Assembly: GCA_902778285.1 (NCBI GenBank)
Contig: CACYXC010000014.1
Coordinates: 1-58,029, forward strand
Direction: 5' to 3'
Length of the DNA: 58,029 bases
Origin: Oscillospiraceae bacterium
Lineage (GTDB): Bacteria > Bacillota > Clostridia > Oscillospirales > Oscillospiraceae
Position numbers and translations under genes: made by a program. The number at the start of each line of letters is the position of its first letter. Positions within the stretch are counted from its first letter, which is position 1. Under the pieces are notes generated by a model that was not told the DNA's origin, did no database searches, and saw only the letters and a list, made by a program, of their open reading frames with translations. Shown piece after piece: positions 34,149-43,477 of this stretch.

Positions 34149-35824
34149 CCTTCGACCGGTCCCGTGGAGACGCGCAGGATGACCTTGCTGTGCTCCACCA
34201 CGTCTGAAAAAGCCTCGCTGCTCTGGCCGATGACGGTGCCGGCGGCCAGATCGCTCGTTACGTATTCGGAGCCGCCGTAGCTCAGCGCGGAATTTTCCAG
34301 CTGCTGGATCGCGGCGCCCTCTGAAAGGCCGATCAGATTCGGCATGCTGATGTTGATGATCTCCGGCCCGCAGCTGACGGTCACGTACACTGTCGAGCCC
34401 GTCGCCAGCGGCTGCCCGACGTCGGGGTATGTCTTCATGACGTTGTTGCGCGAGTAGATGTCGGAGCGCTCGTTCTCGATCTCGACATAGAAACCGTACT
34501 GGCGCAGCATCGCGCTGGCCGTGCGGTAGTCCATGTTGATCACGTCCGGCACGGAGGAGAGCGTGTCGCCGGTGGAGACGATCAGCGTCACGGGGATGCC
34601 CTCCGGCGTGACCATGATGCTGCGCCCCGCCTCGGGCGACTGTGAGAGCACGATGCCCGGCTGCGTGTCGGTATTGACGACAAAGATAACCTCGAAGTTA
34701 TACAGCCCGTTCATCTCCGCGCTGCTCATCAGCGATTCGTAGCTGCTGCCCTCGAAGTTCGGCATGTCGATGCGCTCCGCGGGCGCGAACACGTCCCGGA
34801 GCCAGAAATTCCAGAGGAAGACGAAGAGAGCGAGCGCGCAGAGCAGAACGCCGAAGGTGCCTGTCATGAAGCTGACCCGGCCCGAGCGGACGCGGCGGCG
34901 CTGATAGCTCTCGCGGCTCATCTCGCTGACCGAGCGGACCGGCACGACGCCGGGGTTGACCAGCTTTTCCTCCGGCTTCGGACGGATCTGGCTCTGCACG
35001 AAGGCCTCCAGATCGTTCAGCATCTCGTCGGCCGTCTGATAGCGGGCGTTGATGTCGGCGCTCATGGCCTTCATCGTGATGCGCTCGAGCTCCTCCGGCA
35101 CGTCCTTGACCTTTTCGTGCGGCGGCACGGGCTCTGCGTTCATGTGCTTGACGGCGATCTCGCCGATGCTGTCGCCGAGATAGGGCTTCTCCCCGGTCAG
35201 CATCTCGTACATCACGACGCCGAGCGAGTAGAGGTCGCTGCGCGCGTCCGGATTCTCGCCGCGCGCCTGCTCGGGCGCGATATAGTGGATGGAGCCGATG
35301 GCCTGCCCCTTCATCTCGTTGGCCTCGTTTTCGAGCGCCGCGATGCCGAAGTCGGCGACCTTGATGGTGCCGTCCTTGAGCAGCATGATGTTGTTTGGCT
35401 TGATGTCGCGGTGGATGATGCCGCGCTCGTGGGCGTGCTTGAGCGCGCGGGCGATCTGCCGCGAAAAATGCAGCGTCTCCCGCCAGCCGAGTGCTCCGCG
35501 GCGCTCCATATACTTCATCAGCGTGATGCCGTCCACGAACTCCATGACCAGATACTCGACGCTGTTGCTGCGGCTGACGTCGTATATGGCCACGATATTG
35601 TGGTTGGAGAGCTTGGCGACCGCGTGCGCCTCCGTCAGGAAGCGGCGGCGGAACTCCTCATCCTCCGCCATCTCCGGGCGCATGATCTTCACGGCGACCT
35701 GCCGGTTGAGGCGGTGGTCCGTGGCCTTGTATACCACAGCCATGCCGCCCTCGCCGATCATGCTCTGTATCTCGTAACGGCCGTCCAGGACACGGCCGAT
35801 ATAATTCTCGTTACTCATAGACAC
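34145..35824 (-). CDS. prkC: Membrane Ser/Thr protein kinase with PASTA domains
   Basis: 559 aa. Kinase domain residues 8-275 with GEGGMAVVYKA loop, catalytic HRDIKPNNIM and DFGIA; a single TM helix near 320-340; then three extracellular PASTA repeats that sense muropeptides or lipid II. Family role: growth, cell-wall regulation and spore germination. It lies 2 nt after its cognate phosphatase. Ends with a short VSTGPVEG tail. The activation loop is normal, so it should be active. Confidence 0.96.
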   Translation of the reverse strand: MSMSNENYIGRVLDGRYEIQSMIGEGGMAVVYKATDHRLNRQVAVKIMRPEMAEDEEFRRRFLTEAHAVAKLSNHNIVAIYDVSRSNSVEYLVMEFVDGITLMKYMERRGALGWRETLHFSRQIARALKHAHERGIIHRDIKPNNIMLLKDGTIKVADFGIAALENEANEMKGQAIGSIHYIAPEQARGENPDARSDLYSLGVVMYEMLTGEKPYLGDSIGEIAVKHMNAEPVPPHEKVKDVPEELERITMKAMSADINARYQTADEMLNDLEAFVQSQIRPKPEEKLVNPGVVPVRSVSEMSRESYQRRRVRSGRVSFMTGTFGVLLCALALFVFLWNFWLRDVFAPAERIDMPNFEGSSYESLMSSAEMNGLYNFEVIFVVNTDTQPGIVLSQSPEAGRSIMVTPEGIPVTLIVSTGDTLSSVPDVINMDYRTASAMLRQYGFYVEIENERSDIYSRNNVMKTYPDVGQPLATGSTVYVTVSCGPEIINISMPNLIGLSEGAAIQQLENSALSYGGSEYVTSDLAAGTVIGQSSEAFSDVVEHSKVILRVSTGPVEG

Positions 35825-35826
35825 CC

Positions 35827-36570
35827 CTATTTGACCGCCACGACGGTCACATTGTCGCGCGCGCCGCGCGAGAGCGCGAGATCCATCAGCGCACGGCAGA
35901 GATCCTCCGGCTCACGGCGGAGCTTTGCCTCTTCCAGCATCTTCTCGTCTGAAACGGTGTTGGAAAGCCCGTCCGAGCAGAGCAGCAGCACGTCGCCGAT
36001 GCCCAGCTCAAAGTTGAAGTAGTCCGCCTCCACCTGGGAGTCGGTGCCGACGGCGCGGGTGATGATGTTGCGCTGCGGATGGGTCAGCGCCTGTTCTGCC
36101 GTGATGACGCCGTGCTCGACCAGATCCTCGACCAGCGAATGGTCCCGCGTGATCTGGCTGATGGTGTCGTTCCGGCGGGAAATCAGATAGGCGCGGCTGT
36201 CCCCGACGTTGATGATGTGACCGATGCCGTTGGACATGATGACGCCGCCGACGATGGTGGTGCCCATGCCGTTGAATTCTTCGCCGAACTGCGAAAACTC
36301 ATAGGCCACGCCGTTTGCCTCCCGACAGGCTTTTTTCAGCATCGCCTCATAGTCGAGCGGGCGGTTATTGCGTGCGGAGAGGCTGCCGTAGACGCAGGAT
36401 ACAAAGGCGCGGTTGGCGATCTGGCTGGCAAGCCCGCCCGCCTTGGCGCCGCCCATCCCGTCGCACAGCGCGACGATCAGGCAGTCCCGTGTCCTGACTT
36501 TTTCAATGATGAAGCTGTCCTGATTGTCCTTGCGGACCATTCCCTTGTCGGTCAGGCCGAAGCTTTTCAT
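35827..36570 (-). CDS. prpC: PP2C-family protein phosphatase (Stp/PrpC)
   Basis: 247-aa metal-dependent Ser/Thr phosphatase that reverses PrkC phosphorylation. Metal motifs are visible: DKGMVRKDNQDSF, ALCDGMGGAKAGGLAS, SDGLSNTVSD and ARDNVTVVAV. Located between rlmN (4 nt) and prkC (2 nt), the conserved order. Confidence 0.96.
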   Translation of the reverse strand: MKSFGLTDKGMVRKDNQDSFIIEKVRTRDCLIVALCDGMGGAKAGGLASQIANRAFVSCVYGSLSARNNRPLDYEAMLKKACREANGVAYEFSQFGEEFNGMGTTIVGGVIMSNGIGHIINVGDSRAYLISRRNDTISQITRDHSLVEDLVEHGVITAEQALTHPQRNIITRAVGTDSQVEADYFNFELGIGDVLLLCSDGLSNTVSDEKMLEEAKLRREPEDLCRALMDLALSRGARDNVTVVAVK

Positions 36571-36574
36571 GGGA

Positions 36575-37618
36575 TCACTGCCTTTCCTGGCTCTGTTTCT
36601 GCATTTTTCGGCGCAGCTGGCCGCAGCTTGCGTCCACGTCGCTGCCGAGACGGCGGCGCACCGTGACGTTGACTTTCTCGTCCTCGAGGATCTTGATGAA
36701 GGCCTTCATGTGCCCGGAGGTCGAGGGTTTGAAAGCACGCTCCTCCACATGGTTGAGCGGGATGAGATTCACATGCGCGCCCACATAGCGCGCGCGTCTG
36801 GCGAGCAGCCTCGCGTGATATTCGGTGTCGTTGACGCCGTCGATCATCGCGTACTCGAAGGAGATGCGCCGACCGGTTCGCTCGTAATAGCGCCGGCAGG
36901 CCTCCATCAGCGCGTCCACGCCCCGCCCGCGGTTGGCGGGCATGAGCTTCGAGCGCGTCTCGTCGTCCGGCGCGTGCAGAGAGACCGAGAGCGTCAGCTG
37001 CAGGTCCCGTTCGGCAAGCTCCTCAAAGCGCTCGATAAGCCCGCACGTGGAGAGCGAAATATGCCGCATGCCGATGTTCATCCCCAGCGGATCGTTGACC
37101 AGCTCGAGAAAGCGCATCACATTGTCGAAATTATCCAGCGGCTCGCCAATGCCCATCAGGACGATGTTGGAAATCTTTTTGCCGGAGTCGAGCTCCGAAA
37201 AGAGTACCTCGTCGAGGATCTCGGAGGCGCTCAGTGAGCGCACGAGCCCGCCGATCGTGGAGGCGCAGAAAGCGCAGCCCTGTCGGCAGCCGACCTGGCA
37301 GGAGACGCAGACGGTGTTGCCGTGCTGGTAGCTCATGACCACGGTCTCCACGGCGTTGCCGTCGTACAGCTCCCAGAGGTACTTGATCGTCCCGTCGATC
37401 TGCGACACCTGCCTGGACAGGACCTTCGGCCGGTAGAGGCGGTAATTTGCCGCAAGCCTGTCACGCAGGGCCTTCGGCAGATTGCTCATCTGCTCGAAGT
37501 CGCGCACACCGCGGCACAGCCATTCGTACACCTGCCTTGCCCGGAATTTCGGCTCCCCCATCGCGGCGAGATCCGCCTCGATCTCCGGGAGCGTCATGGA
37601 TACAAGATCTTTTCCCAT
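36575..37618 (-). CDS. rlmN: 23S rRNA (adenine-2503-C2)-methyltransferase RlmN
   Basis: Radical-SAM enzyme methylating A2503 of 23S rRNA (and A37 in some tRNAs). 347 aa; iron-sulfur motif CRQGCAFCAS near 118-127, GEPLDNFDNV after it, and the catalytic Cys in SCGQL near the C-terminus (VDASCGQLRRK). Starts 2 nt after rsmB. A Cfr-type resistance enzyme is unlikely because of the gene order and sequence type. Confidence 0.95.
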   Translation of the reverse strand: MGKDLVSMTLPEIEADLAAMGEPKFRARQVYEWLCRGVRDFEQMSNLPKALRDRLAANYRLYRPKVLSRQVSQIDGTIKYLWELYDGNAVETVVMSYQHGNTVCVSCQVGCRQGCAFCASTIGGLVRSLSASEILDEVLFSELDSGKKISNIVLMGIGEPLDNFDNVMRFLELVNDPLGMNIGMRHISLSTCGLIERFEELAERDLQLTLSVSLHAPDDETRSKLMPANRGRGVDALMEACRRYYERTGRRISFEYAMIDGVNDTEYHARLLARRARYVGAHVNLIPLNHVEERAFKPSTSGHMKAFIKILEDEKVNVTVRRRLGSDVDASCGQLRRKMQKQSQERQ

Positions 37619-37620
37619 TT

Positions 37621-38931
37621 CTATATCTTTCTCATTTTGCAGACAAAGAATCCGTCTGTAGCGTCGATCTGCGGCCAGAAGGTATAGCAGCCCTCTTTGC
37701 TGCGTATGCTGCCGAGCGCAAAGTCCTCGGCGGCAAAATCCGCATGCCGTGAGAGGAAAGCGCGCGCCTGCGCGGTGTTTTCAGCGTCAAGCACCGTGCA
37801 GGTGGAGTAGAGCAGCATGCCGCCCGGTTTAACATAGCGGCTGACGTTGTCGAGGATCGCCGCCTGAATGGCCGGGAGCGCGGCGATTTCCGCATCGCTC
37901 TTTTTGCGGATCTCCGGCCGCTTGCGGATCACGCCGAGACCGGAGCAGGGTGCGTCGCAGAGAACAATATCAAAAGCGGACTCGAGCGTCGGATCATATA
38001 CCCTGCCGTCCGCCGCGCGTGTCTCGATGCAGCGCAGGCCAAGTCTGTCCGCGCCCTCGCGCACGCGCCTTAGCTTCTTTTCCTGCAGATCGCAGGCGAG
38101 GATGCTCCCCTCGTCTTCCATCCGGATCGACGCGGCAAAGCTCTTGCCGCCGGGGGCGGCGCAGGCGTCCAGCACGCGCATGCCTTTTTCAGGCGCTGCG
38201 ATCTCGACCGCCGCGCGGGCCGCGCGGTCCTGTACGTAGAACAGGCCCTCCTCATAGCCCGGCAGCGCGGTCACGCTCCCGCCCGAAAGGGTCAGGCAGC
38301 CGGGCAGCGCTTCCTCCTTTTCAAACGGGATCTCCGCGCGCTCGAGCGCCAGACAGTAGTCGGATACGCAGATCTTGCGGGTATTCACCTGAAGGCAGAG
38401 CGGCGGCGCCACATTGTTCGCACGAAAGAAAGCCTCGGCCCGCCCGTAGCCCTCCTGCGCGATCAAGCGCTCAGCCAGCCACAGCGGGTGGCTGTACCGC
38501 GTATGCAGATACTCGGCCGTCCCCTCTCCCGGGATCTCCGGCAGCGCATCGCGGCTTTCCGCAAGCCTGCGCAGCACCGCGTTGCAAAAGCCCGCGGCGC
38601 GCGCGTAACCGCTCGCGCGGCAGAGCGCGACTGTCTCTCCGACTGCCGCGTGCTGCGGTATCCTGTCCGTCAGCAGCAGCTGACAGGCACCGAGGCGCAG
38701 CAGATCGCGCAGGCCTTTTTCCGGCGCAGAGCTGCACAGGCGGTCGATGTGCCAGTCGAGATAGTCCTCGTTCTGCAGCACAGCGAGGCAGAGCCTTGTA
38801 GCCAATGCCGCGTCGCGCCGGTCGAGGCCGTGCTTTCTGATGGCGGCGTCCATAGCCTGCGCGGACCAGGCGCCGTCGCGCCGGCAGCGCTGCAGCGCCT
38901 CGAGCGCCGCCAGTCTCGCTCCGTTTTCCAT
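37621..38931 (-). CDS. rsmB: 16S rRNA (cytosine-967-C5)-methyltransferase RsmB
   Basis: 436 aa. NusB-like RNA-binding domain at residues 1-130, then an RsmB/NOP2 methyltransferase with SAM loop VLDACAAPGGKSF and catalytic Cys pair motifs CDAPCSGLGVIRKRPE and LLYSTCTV. The ATG at 38931 overlaps the fmt stop (TGATG). The longer frame upstream is the fmt shadow. Part of priA-def-fmt-rsmB-rlmN. Confidence 0.95.
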   Translation of the reverse strand: MENGARLAALEALQRCRRDGAWSAQAMDAAIRKHGLDRRDAALATRLCLAVLQNEDYLDWHIDRLCSSAPEKGLRDLLRLGACQLLLTDRIPQHAAVGETVALCRASGYARAAGFCNAVLRRLAESRDALPEIPGEGTAEYLHTRYSHPLWLAERLIAQEGYGRAEAFFRANNVAPPLCLQVNTRKICVSDYCLALERAEIPFEKEEALPGCLTLSGGSVTALPGYEEGLFYVQDRAARAAVEIAAPEKGMRVLDACAAPGGKSFAASIRMEDEGSILACDLQEKKLRRVREGADRLGLRCIETRAADGRVYDPTLESAFDIVLCDAPCSGLGVIRKRPEIRKKSDAEIAALPAIQAAILDNVSRYVKPGGMLLYSTCTVLDAENTAQARAFLSRHADFAAEDFALGSIRSKEGCYTFWPQIDATDGFFVCKMRKI

Positions 38932-39854
38932 CAGCCCTCGACCCGTACGGTATGGCCGCGGAGGAAATCGGCGGCCTTCATGCGCTTTTTGCCGGGGGCC
39001 TGCAGCTCGGTGATCCTCAGGGTCTCTCCGTTTGCGCATGCGATCTCCAGCCCGTCCTTTCCGGCGGAGACGACCTTGCCGGGCGTGAGGCTGGTTTTAT
39101 GGTCGGTATATTCGGCGGCAAAAACGCGGAAGACCTCGCCCTCAAGCTCCATGGTCGCGACCGGCCAGGGCTGCAGACCGCAGATCTGCTTGACGATCTG
39201 GCGCGGTGTACGGTCCCAGTCGATGGGGCAAGCGGACTTATCAAGCATAGTCACATAGGTCGCGGCACTGTGATCCTGAGGGATGCGCGGAGCCGTGCCG
39301 TCCTCGATGGCGCGCAGCGTCTTGACAAGAAGCGCCGCGCCCATGTCCTTCAGACGATCGAACAGCTCGCCCGAGGTCTCAAATTCGGCGATCGGCGTCT
39401 CTTCGGAAAAAATGATGTCGCCCGCGTCCATGTCGTGGGCAAGGTACATCGTGGTGACGCCGGTGATCTCGTCCCCGTTCAGCACGGCCGCCTGGATCGG
39501 CGCCGCACCGCGGTATTTCGGCAGCAGCGAGCCGTGCACGTTCACCGCGCCGTAACGCGGCAGCGCCAGGATGTCGTCCGGCAGGATGCGCCCGTAGGCG
39601 ACCACCACCAGAATATCCGGCTGCAGGGCCGCAATCTGTCGAAAGGCGGCGCCGTCGCGCATTTTTTCCGGTTGAAAGACCGGCAGCCCAGCCGCCAGCG
39701 CGATCTCCTTCACCGGCGAGGGCTGCAGCGCCATGCCGCGGCCCTTCGGCTTATCCGGCTGCGTGAACACGCCAACGACCGCAAAGCCCTCGTCCAGCAG
39801 CTTCTGCAGCGAGGCCGCCGCGAAATCCGGCGTCCCCATGAATACGATGCGCAT
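38931..39854 (-). CDS. fmt: Methionyl-tRNA formyltransferase
   Basis: Formylates initiator Met-tRNA with 10-formyl-THF. 307 aa; N-terminal RIVFMGTPDFAAASL, the HGSLLPKYRGAAPIQ active-site motif, and the C-terminal tRNA-binding barrel (ITELQAPGKKRM). Starts 3 nt after def, so formylation and deformylation are co-expressed. Confidence 0.97.
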   Translation of the reverse strand: MRIVFMGTPDFAAASLQKLLDEGFAVVGVFTQPDKPKGRGMALQPSPVKEIALAAGLPVFQPEKMRDGAAFRQIAALQPDILVVVAYGRILPDDILALPRYGAVNVHGSLLPKYRGAAPIQAAVLNGDEITGVTTMYLAHDMDAGDIIFSEETPIAEFETSGELFDRLKDMGAALLVKTLRAIEDGTAPRIPQDHSAATYVTMLDKSACPIDWDRTPRQIVKQICGLQPWPVATMELEGEVFRVFAAEYTDHKTSLTPGKVVSAGKDGLEIACANGETLRITELQAPGKKRMKAADFLRGHTVRVEG

Positions 39855-39857
39855 GCC

Positions 39858-40370
39858 TTACTCTTCCTCTTCCCCGGCGGCTTCGCCCTGCAGTTCCTCC
39901 TCGCTGAGCATGCGCTCGGCTTTGGCGGTGAAGACGACGCCCTCCAAATGATCGATCTCGTGGCAGAAGCAGCGGGCGGTCAGGCCCGTGCCCTCAACCT
40001 CGAAGAATTCGCCGTTGCGGTCCTGCGCCCGGACCTTCACGGTCATGGGGCGCTTGACCATCCCGTACTCCCCCGGAACGCTCAGGCAGCCCTCGGGGCC
40101 GTCCTGCTCGCCGGAGCTTTCGATGATCTCGGGGTTGATGAGCTCGATGACGTACTCGTCTTCGCCCTCGGGGACGTTGGTCTCGATGACCAGCACCGCG
40201 CGGCGCAGAACGCCGACCTGCGGCGCGGCGAGACCCACGCCGTTTGCCTGCATCAGCGTCTCGGTCATATCGTCGAGCAGCTGATGGAGGCGGGGGTTGA
40301 AGTCCGTGACCGCACGGCTTTTTTTATACAGGAGCGGCTGCTCCTTGGTCAGGATGTTTCGAAGTGCCAT
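39858..40370 (-). CDS. def: Peptide deformylase
   Basis: Removes the N-formyl group from new proteins. About 170 aa with motif 1 GVGLAAPQVG, motif 2 EGCLSVPG and motif 3 CHEIDHLEG, the last two supplying the metal ligands. ATG at 40370 (MALRNILTKEQPLL) is favoured over a GTG three codons earlier. C-terminus is Glu-rich (EEEE). It follows the 590-nt hairpin-rich gap after priA. Confidence 0.96.
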   Translation of the reverse strand: MALRNILTKEQPLLYKKSRAVTDFNPRLHQLLDDMTETLMQANGVGLAAPQVGVLRRAVLVIETNVPEGEDEYVIELINPEIIESSGEQDGPEGCLSVPGEYGMVKRPMTVKVRAQDRNGEFFEVEGTGLTARCFCHEIDHLEGVVFTAKAERMLSEEELQGEAAGEEEE

Positions 40371-40379
40371 ATGATTCAC

Positions 40380-40786
40380 ACTTTCTTATATAATTCAGTA
40401 TTCTTGATGGATAAGCAAAGAAAAATGATTATATTGATAATTCAGGGGGAGTTCAGAGGGGTTCTCCCCTCTGATTATTGCGTCTCAACGCGAAAACAAT
40501 TCAAATCGTTTTTCCGGGGGCGTGTACCTCGGAAAAACTCTTCTCGCCCTGCAAGTGTGCGAGCCATCGGCTTCACAAGCTCCGAATCGGCTCGCTTCCG
40601 TGTAAAGGCACGAAAGCTCGCTCTCTCCGCTGCTCAGCCTCTCAAATTCAAAGCATGAATGCTTTGAATTTGGAAGGAGAACGAAAGGAGCGGATATGGA
40701 GCTTTTTCGGCATTTTGGAACCGAATAAGCGGAATGAAGCGAGTTTCGTTTGACGTGCGAGTGCATGCAGCAGGGTGAAGCTCCTA
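40380..40786. other. Non-coding stretch with several hairpins (left part of the priA-def gap)
   Basis: No credible gene in about 400 nt. It holds stem-loops at 40453-40474 (TCAGAGGGG TTCT CCCCTCTGA, perfect), 40508-40538 (GTTTTTCCG/CGGAAAAAC), 40559-40595 (GCGAGCC/GGCTCGC enclosing a further stem) and a perfect 14-bp near-palindrome at 40643-40672 (CAAATTCAAAGCAT GA ...). It is within the superoperon, so these would be in the mRNA between priA and def. Confidence 0.6.
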
Positions 40787-40973
40787 AGAATTCAGCCTCT
40801 TTGAGGCTGAATTCTCAGACTGCAGACAAACCCAACGCGACCAGGATGGACGCGCATGGGGAGAGCGCGAGAGGGGATTGGTTATTCCCTCTCGCATTTC
40901 AATGTCAGCAAAAACAGGAACATTTTCGAATGTTTCTGTTTTTGCCTTTCAAGCCTCTTTGAGGCTGAATTCT
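40787..40973. repeat. Hairpin array Y with TCAGACTGYAGACAAA core
   Basis: 13-bp hairpin 40787-40799/40803-40815 with TTT loop, the core TCAGACTGCAGACAAA plus CCCA (40815-40834), a stem 40867-40877/40885-40895, a 17-bp stem 40908-40924/40929-40945 with a TTCG tetraloop and one G-T pair, then TTTCAAG and a second copy (40953-40973) of the right part of the first hairpin, ending at the priA stop codon. Same order as array X read on its minus strand. Confidence 0.8.
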
Positions 40974-43222
40974 TAATCCAGCGGGTCGTTGTCCGCAAAA
41001 ACGCTCACGCCGCGAAAACGCCTGTCGGTATTGCACTCGCATACCGTCTGCGAGAGAGCGGCGCGCAGCGGCGCGCTGTTTTTCCCGTTGACGATCACGC
41101 GGTAGCGGAAGCGGTTGTTCACCCGCACCACCGCCATCGGCGTCGGACCGAGCAGCTCCGCGTCGGAGCGCGGGCCCAGCAGCGCCGCAAGCCTGTCCTT
41201 TGCATAGCGGCAGACCTGCAGCACCATCCTCTCGTCAGGGCCGGAGGCGGTCAGCGTCAGGATATCACGGAACGGCGGCGCGTTCTGCAGGCGGCGGAGC
41301 TCCAGCTCCGAGGCGTAGAAAGCGTCATAGTCCTGCCGCGCGGCCTGCCGGATCGTCTCGTTGTCGGGCGTGTAGGTCTGGATCACGGCCCGGCCCGGCT
41401 TCTCGCCGCGGCCGCTGCGTCCGACCACCTGCGTGATGAGCGAGAAAGTCCGCTCCCCTGCCCGGTAGTCGCCCGCGTAGAGGCTCTGGTCGGCGGATAT
41501 GACGCCCACGAGCGTGACATTTTCAAAGTTGAGGCCCTTGGTGACCATCTGCGTGCCCACCATCACGGGGATGTTCTCCTCTCGAAAACGGGTGAAAAGC
41601 GCGTCGTGCGAGCCCGCAGGCGTGACGGTGTCGGTATCCATGCGCATGACCTGAATTTCCGGGAAAAGCTCATGCAGCTCCGTTTCGACCATTTGGGTGC
41701 CGACCCCGATGTATTTGAGGATGCCGCCGCATTCGGGGCAGCTCTCGTCCACCCGGCGGGAGAAGCCGCAGTAATGGCAGATAAGTCGGTTCCTCGCGCT
41801 GTGATAGGTCAGCGAGACGCTGCAGCGCGGGCAGCGGTAGGTATAGCCGCAGCTGCCGCAGCTGACCAGCTTGTGTGCGCCGCGGCGGTTGATAAAGAGG
41901 ATGCTCTGCTCGCCGCGTTCGATGTTCGAGGCAAGCTCGTCCCGGAGTTCTGCGCTGATGCTGCCGCCGTTGCCGCGCCTCAGCTCCCGCTTCATGTCGA
42001 CGATCCGGACGGCGGGCAGTTCCTGCTCGTTGAAGCGGTTTTCCAGGCGAAAATAGGAATAGCGCCCGGTCTCGGCCGCGTAGCGGCTGACAATATCGGG
42101 CGTTGCGGAACCGAGCAGAAGAAGACAGTTCGCGCGGGTGCAGCGGAACTTCGCGATATCACGGGCGTTGTAGCGCGGAGAATTCTCGGATTTGTAGGTC
42201 TCCTCCTGCTCCTCGTCGATGATAATCAGGCCCAGGTCCCGGCAGGGCGCGAAGACGGCGCTGCGCGTACCGATGACGAGCCGGGCCTTCCCGGCGCGCA
42301 CGCGCTTCCACTCGTCGTAGCGCTCTCCGACAGAAAGGCTGGAGTGCAGCACCGCCACCTCGTCCCCGAAATGGGAGGAGAAGGTGTGCAGCATCTGCGG
42401 GGTCAGGGCGATCTCCGGCACAAGCAGGATCGCCGAGCGGCCGCGTTCAAGCTGCCGCGCGATGAGGTGCAGATAGACGCTGGTCTTGCCGCTGCCGGTG
42501 ACGCCGAAAAGCAAGGCGGCCCCGGCCTCGCCGCTTGAGGCCAGGGCGTCGATGCCGTCAAAGGCACTCTGCTGCTCGGCGTTGAGCACGGGCAGCGGCT
42601 CCGTTTTCCCGACGAATACGTCGGGGCGGCGGTAGACCTCGTGCTGATACAGCTCGACAAGCTCCGCGTTTACAAGCGCCTTCAGGCTCTGCCTGCCCGC
42701 GCCGGTAAAGCGCAGCAGCTCGCGGCTCGGAAGCGCCGAAAAGCTGCACAGCAGATCCAGCAGGTTTGCCTGCTGCGGCGAGCGCATACGCTTCCCGTCG
42801 GCGATGGCAGCGGCGTCTTCGGGCGGAAGGCGCAGACGCGCCATTTCGACCGTCTTGTCCTTCGCGCGGCGCTCCCCGTCGTCCTTGAACCAGAGCCCTG
42901 CGGGCAGCATGGCCTTAACGGCGTCATAGACCGTGCAGAAAAAGCGCTCGCGCATGAAGAGCGCCAGCCTGATCTGTTCCTCGTCCAGCACCGGCTCCTC
43001 GTCCAGCAGGGCCAGGATCGGCTTGAGCTTCTCGTAGTCGCTGTGATCGCTCAAAGCGAGGATCACGCCCTCGCTGCGTCGGTTGGCGCGCGCAAAGGGA
43101 ACGGATACCCGCATCCCGGGCCGCACGCGCTCGCGATGCTCTTCCGGGATCAGATAGTCGTAGGGTCTGTCGATCCAGTATGTGGCGGCGGATACCGCGA
43201 TTTTTGCAACCAGCACGGACAT
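40973..43222 (-). CDS. priA: Primosomal protein N' (replication restart helicase PriA)
   Basis: 749-aa helicase that reloads the replisome at stalled forks. N-terminal 3'-OH-binding domain, Walker A GVTGSGKTSVYLHLI near 240, DEEQEETYKSENSPRY, then the Cys cluster CGSCGYTYRCPRCSVSL and CHYCGFSRRVDESCPECGG that binds zinc. Bacillus has coaBC between rpoZ and priA; here they are adjacent (11 nt). The stop codon abuts array Y. Confidence 0.97.
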   Translation of the reverse strand: MSVLVAKIAVSAATYWIDRPYDYLIPEEHRERVRPGMRVSVPFARANRRSEGVILALSDHSDYEKLKPILALLDEEPVLDEEQIRLALFMRERFFCTVYDAVKAMLPAGLWFKDDGERRAKDKTVEMARLRLPPEDAAAIADGKRMRSPQQANLLDLLCSFSALPSRELLRFTGAGRQSLKALVNAELVELYQHEVYRRPDVFVGKTEPLPVLNAEQQSAFDGIDALASSGEAGAALLFGVTGSGKTSVYLHLIARQLERGRSAILLVPEIALTPQMLHTFSSHFGDEVAVLHSSLSVGERYDEWKRVRAGKARLVIGTRSAVFAPCRDLGLIIIDEEQEETYKSENSPRYNARDIAKFRCTRANCLLLLGSATPDIVSRYAAETGRYSYFRLENRFNEQELPAVRIVDMKRELRRGNGGSISAELRDELASNIERGEQSILFINRRGAHKLVSCGSCGYTYRCPRCSVSLTYHSARNRLICHYCGFSRRVDESCPECGGILKYIGVGTQMVETELHELFPEIQVMRMDTDTVTPAGSHDALFTRFREENIPVMVGTQMVTKGLNFENVTLVGVISADQSLYAGDYRAGERTFSLITQVVGRSGRGEKPGRAVIQTYTPDNETIRQAARQDYDAFYASELELRRLQNAPPFRDILTLTASGPDERMVLQVCRYAKDRLAALLGPRSDAELLGPTPMAVVRVNNRFRYRVIVNGKNSAPLRAALSQTVCECNTDRRFRGVSVFADNDPLD

Positions 43223-43233
43223 GCGCGGGCAGC

Positions 43234-43422
43234 TTACTTGATGGAAAGCTTCCCGGTGTAGACCTCGTCGATGGCGGAGGAGACGGGCTTGCGCTCCATG
43301 GGGATCTGCTTCTCCTCGGCCTCGGCCGAGAGCACGCGGGCACGGCGGGCCACCAGATTCACAAGCTGGTAGCGGCTGCCGATCTTTTCAACAAGTTCTG
43401 CGACAGGGGGATAAAGCATCAT
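43234..43422 (-). CDS. rpoZ: RNA polymerase omega subunit
   Basis: 62-aa RpoZ, MLYPPVAELVEKIGSRYQLVNLVARRAR, the core of the omega family. ATG at 43422 is chosen, with GGAG about 10 nt upstream; the upstream extension in the open frame is non-conserved. Between gmk and priA, as in most Firmicutes. Confidence 0.92.
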   Translation of the reverse strand: MMLYPPVAELVEKIGSRYQLVNLVARRARVLSAEAEEKQIPMERKPVSSAIDEVYTGKLSIK

Positions 43423-43477
43423 GGTCGTTGTTCTCCATTTCGTCCGCAAATGCGGAAGTATTGATAGTGACAGTGCG

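Noticed and set aside
36575-37618. Cfr-type resistance methyltransferase
   Set aside because: Gene order between rsmB and prpC and the sequence type identify ordinary RlmN.
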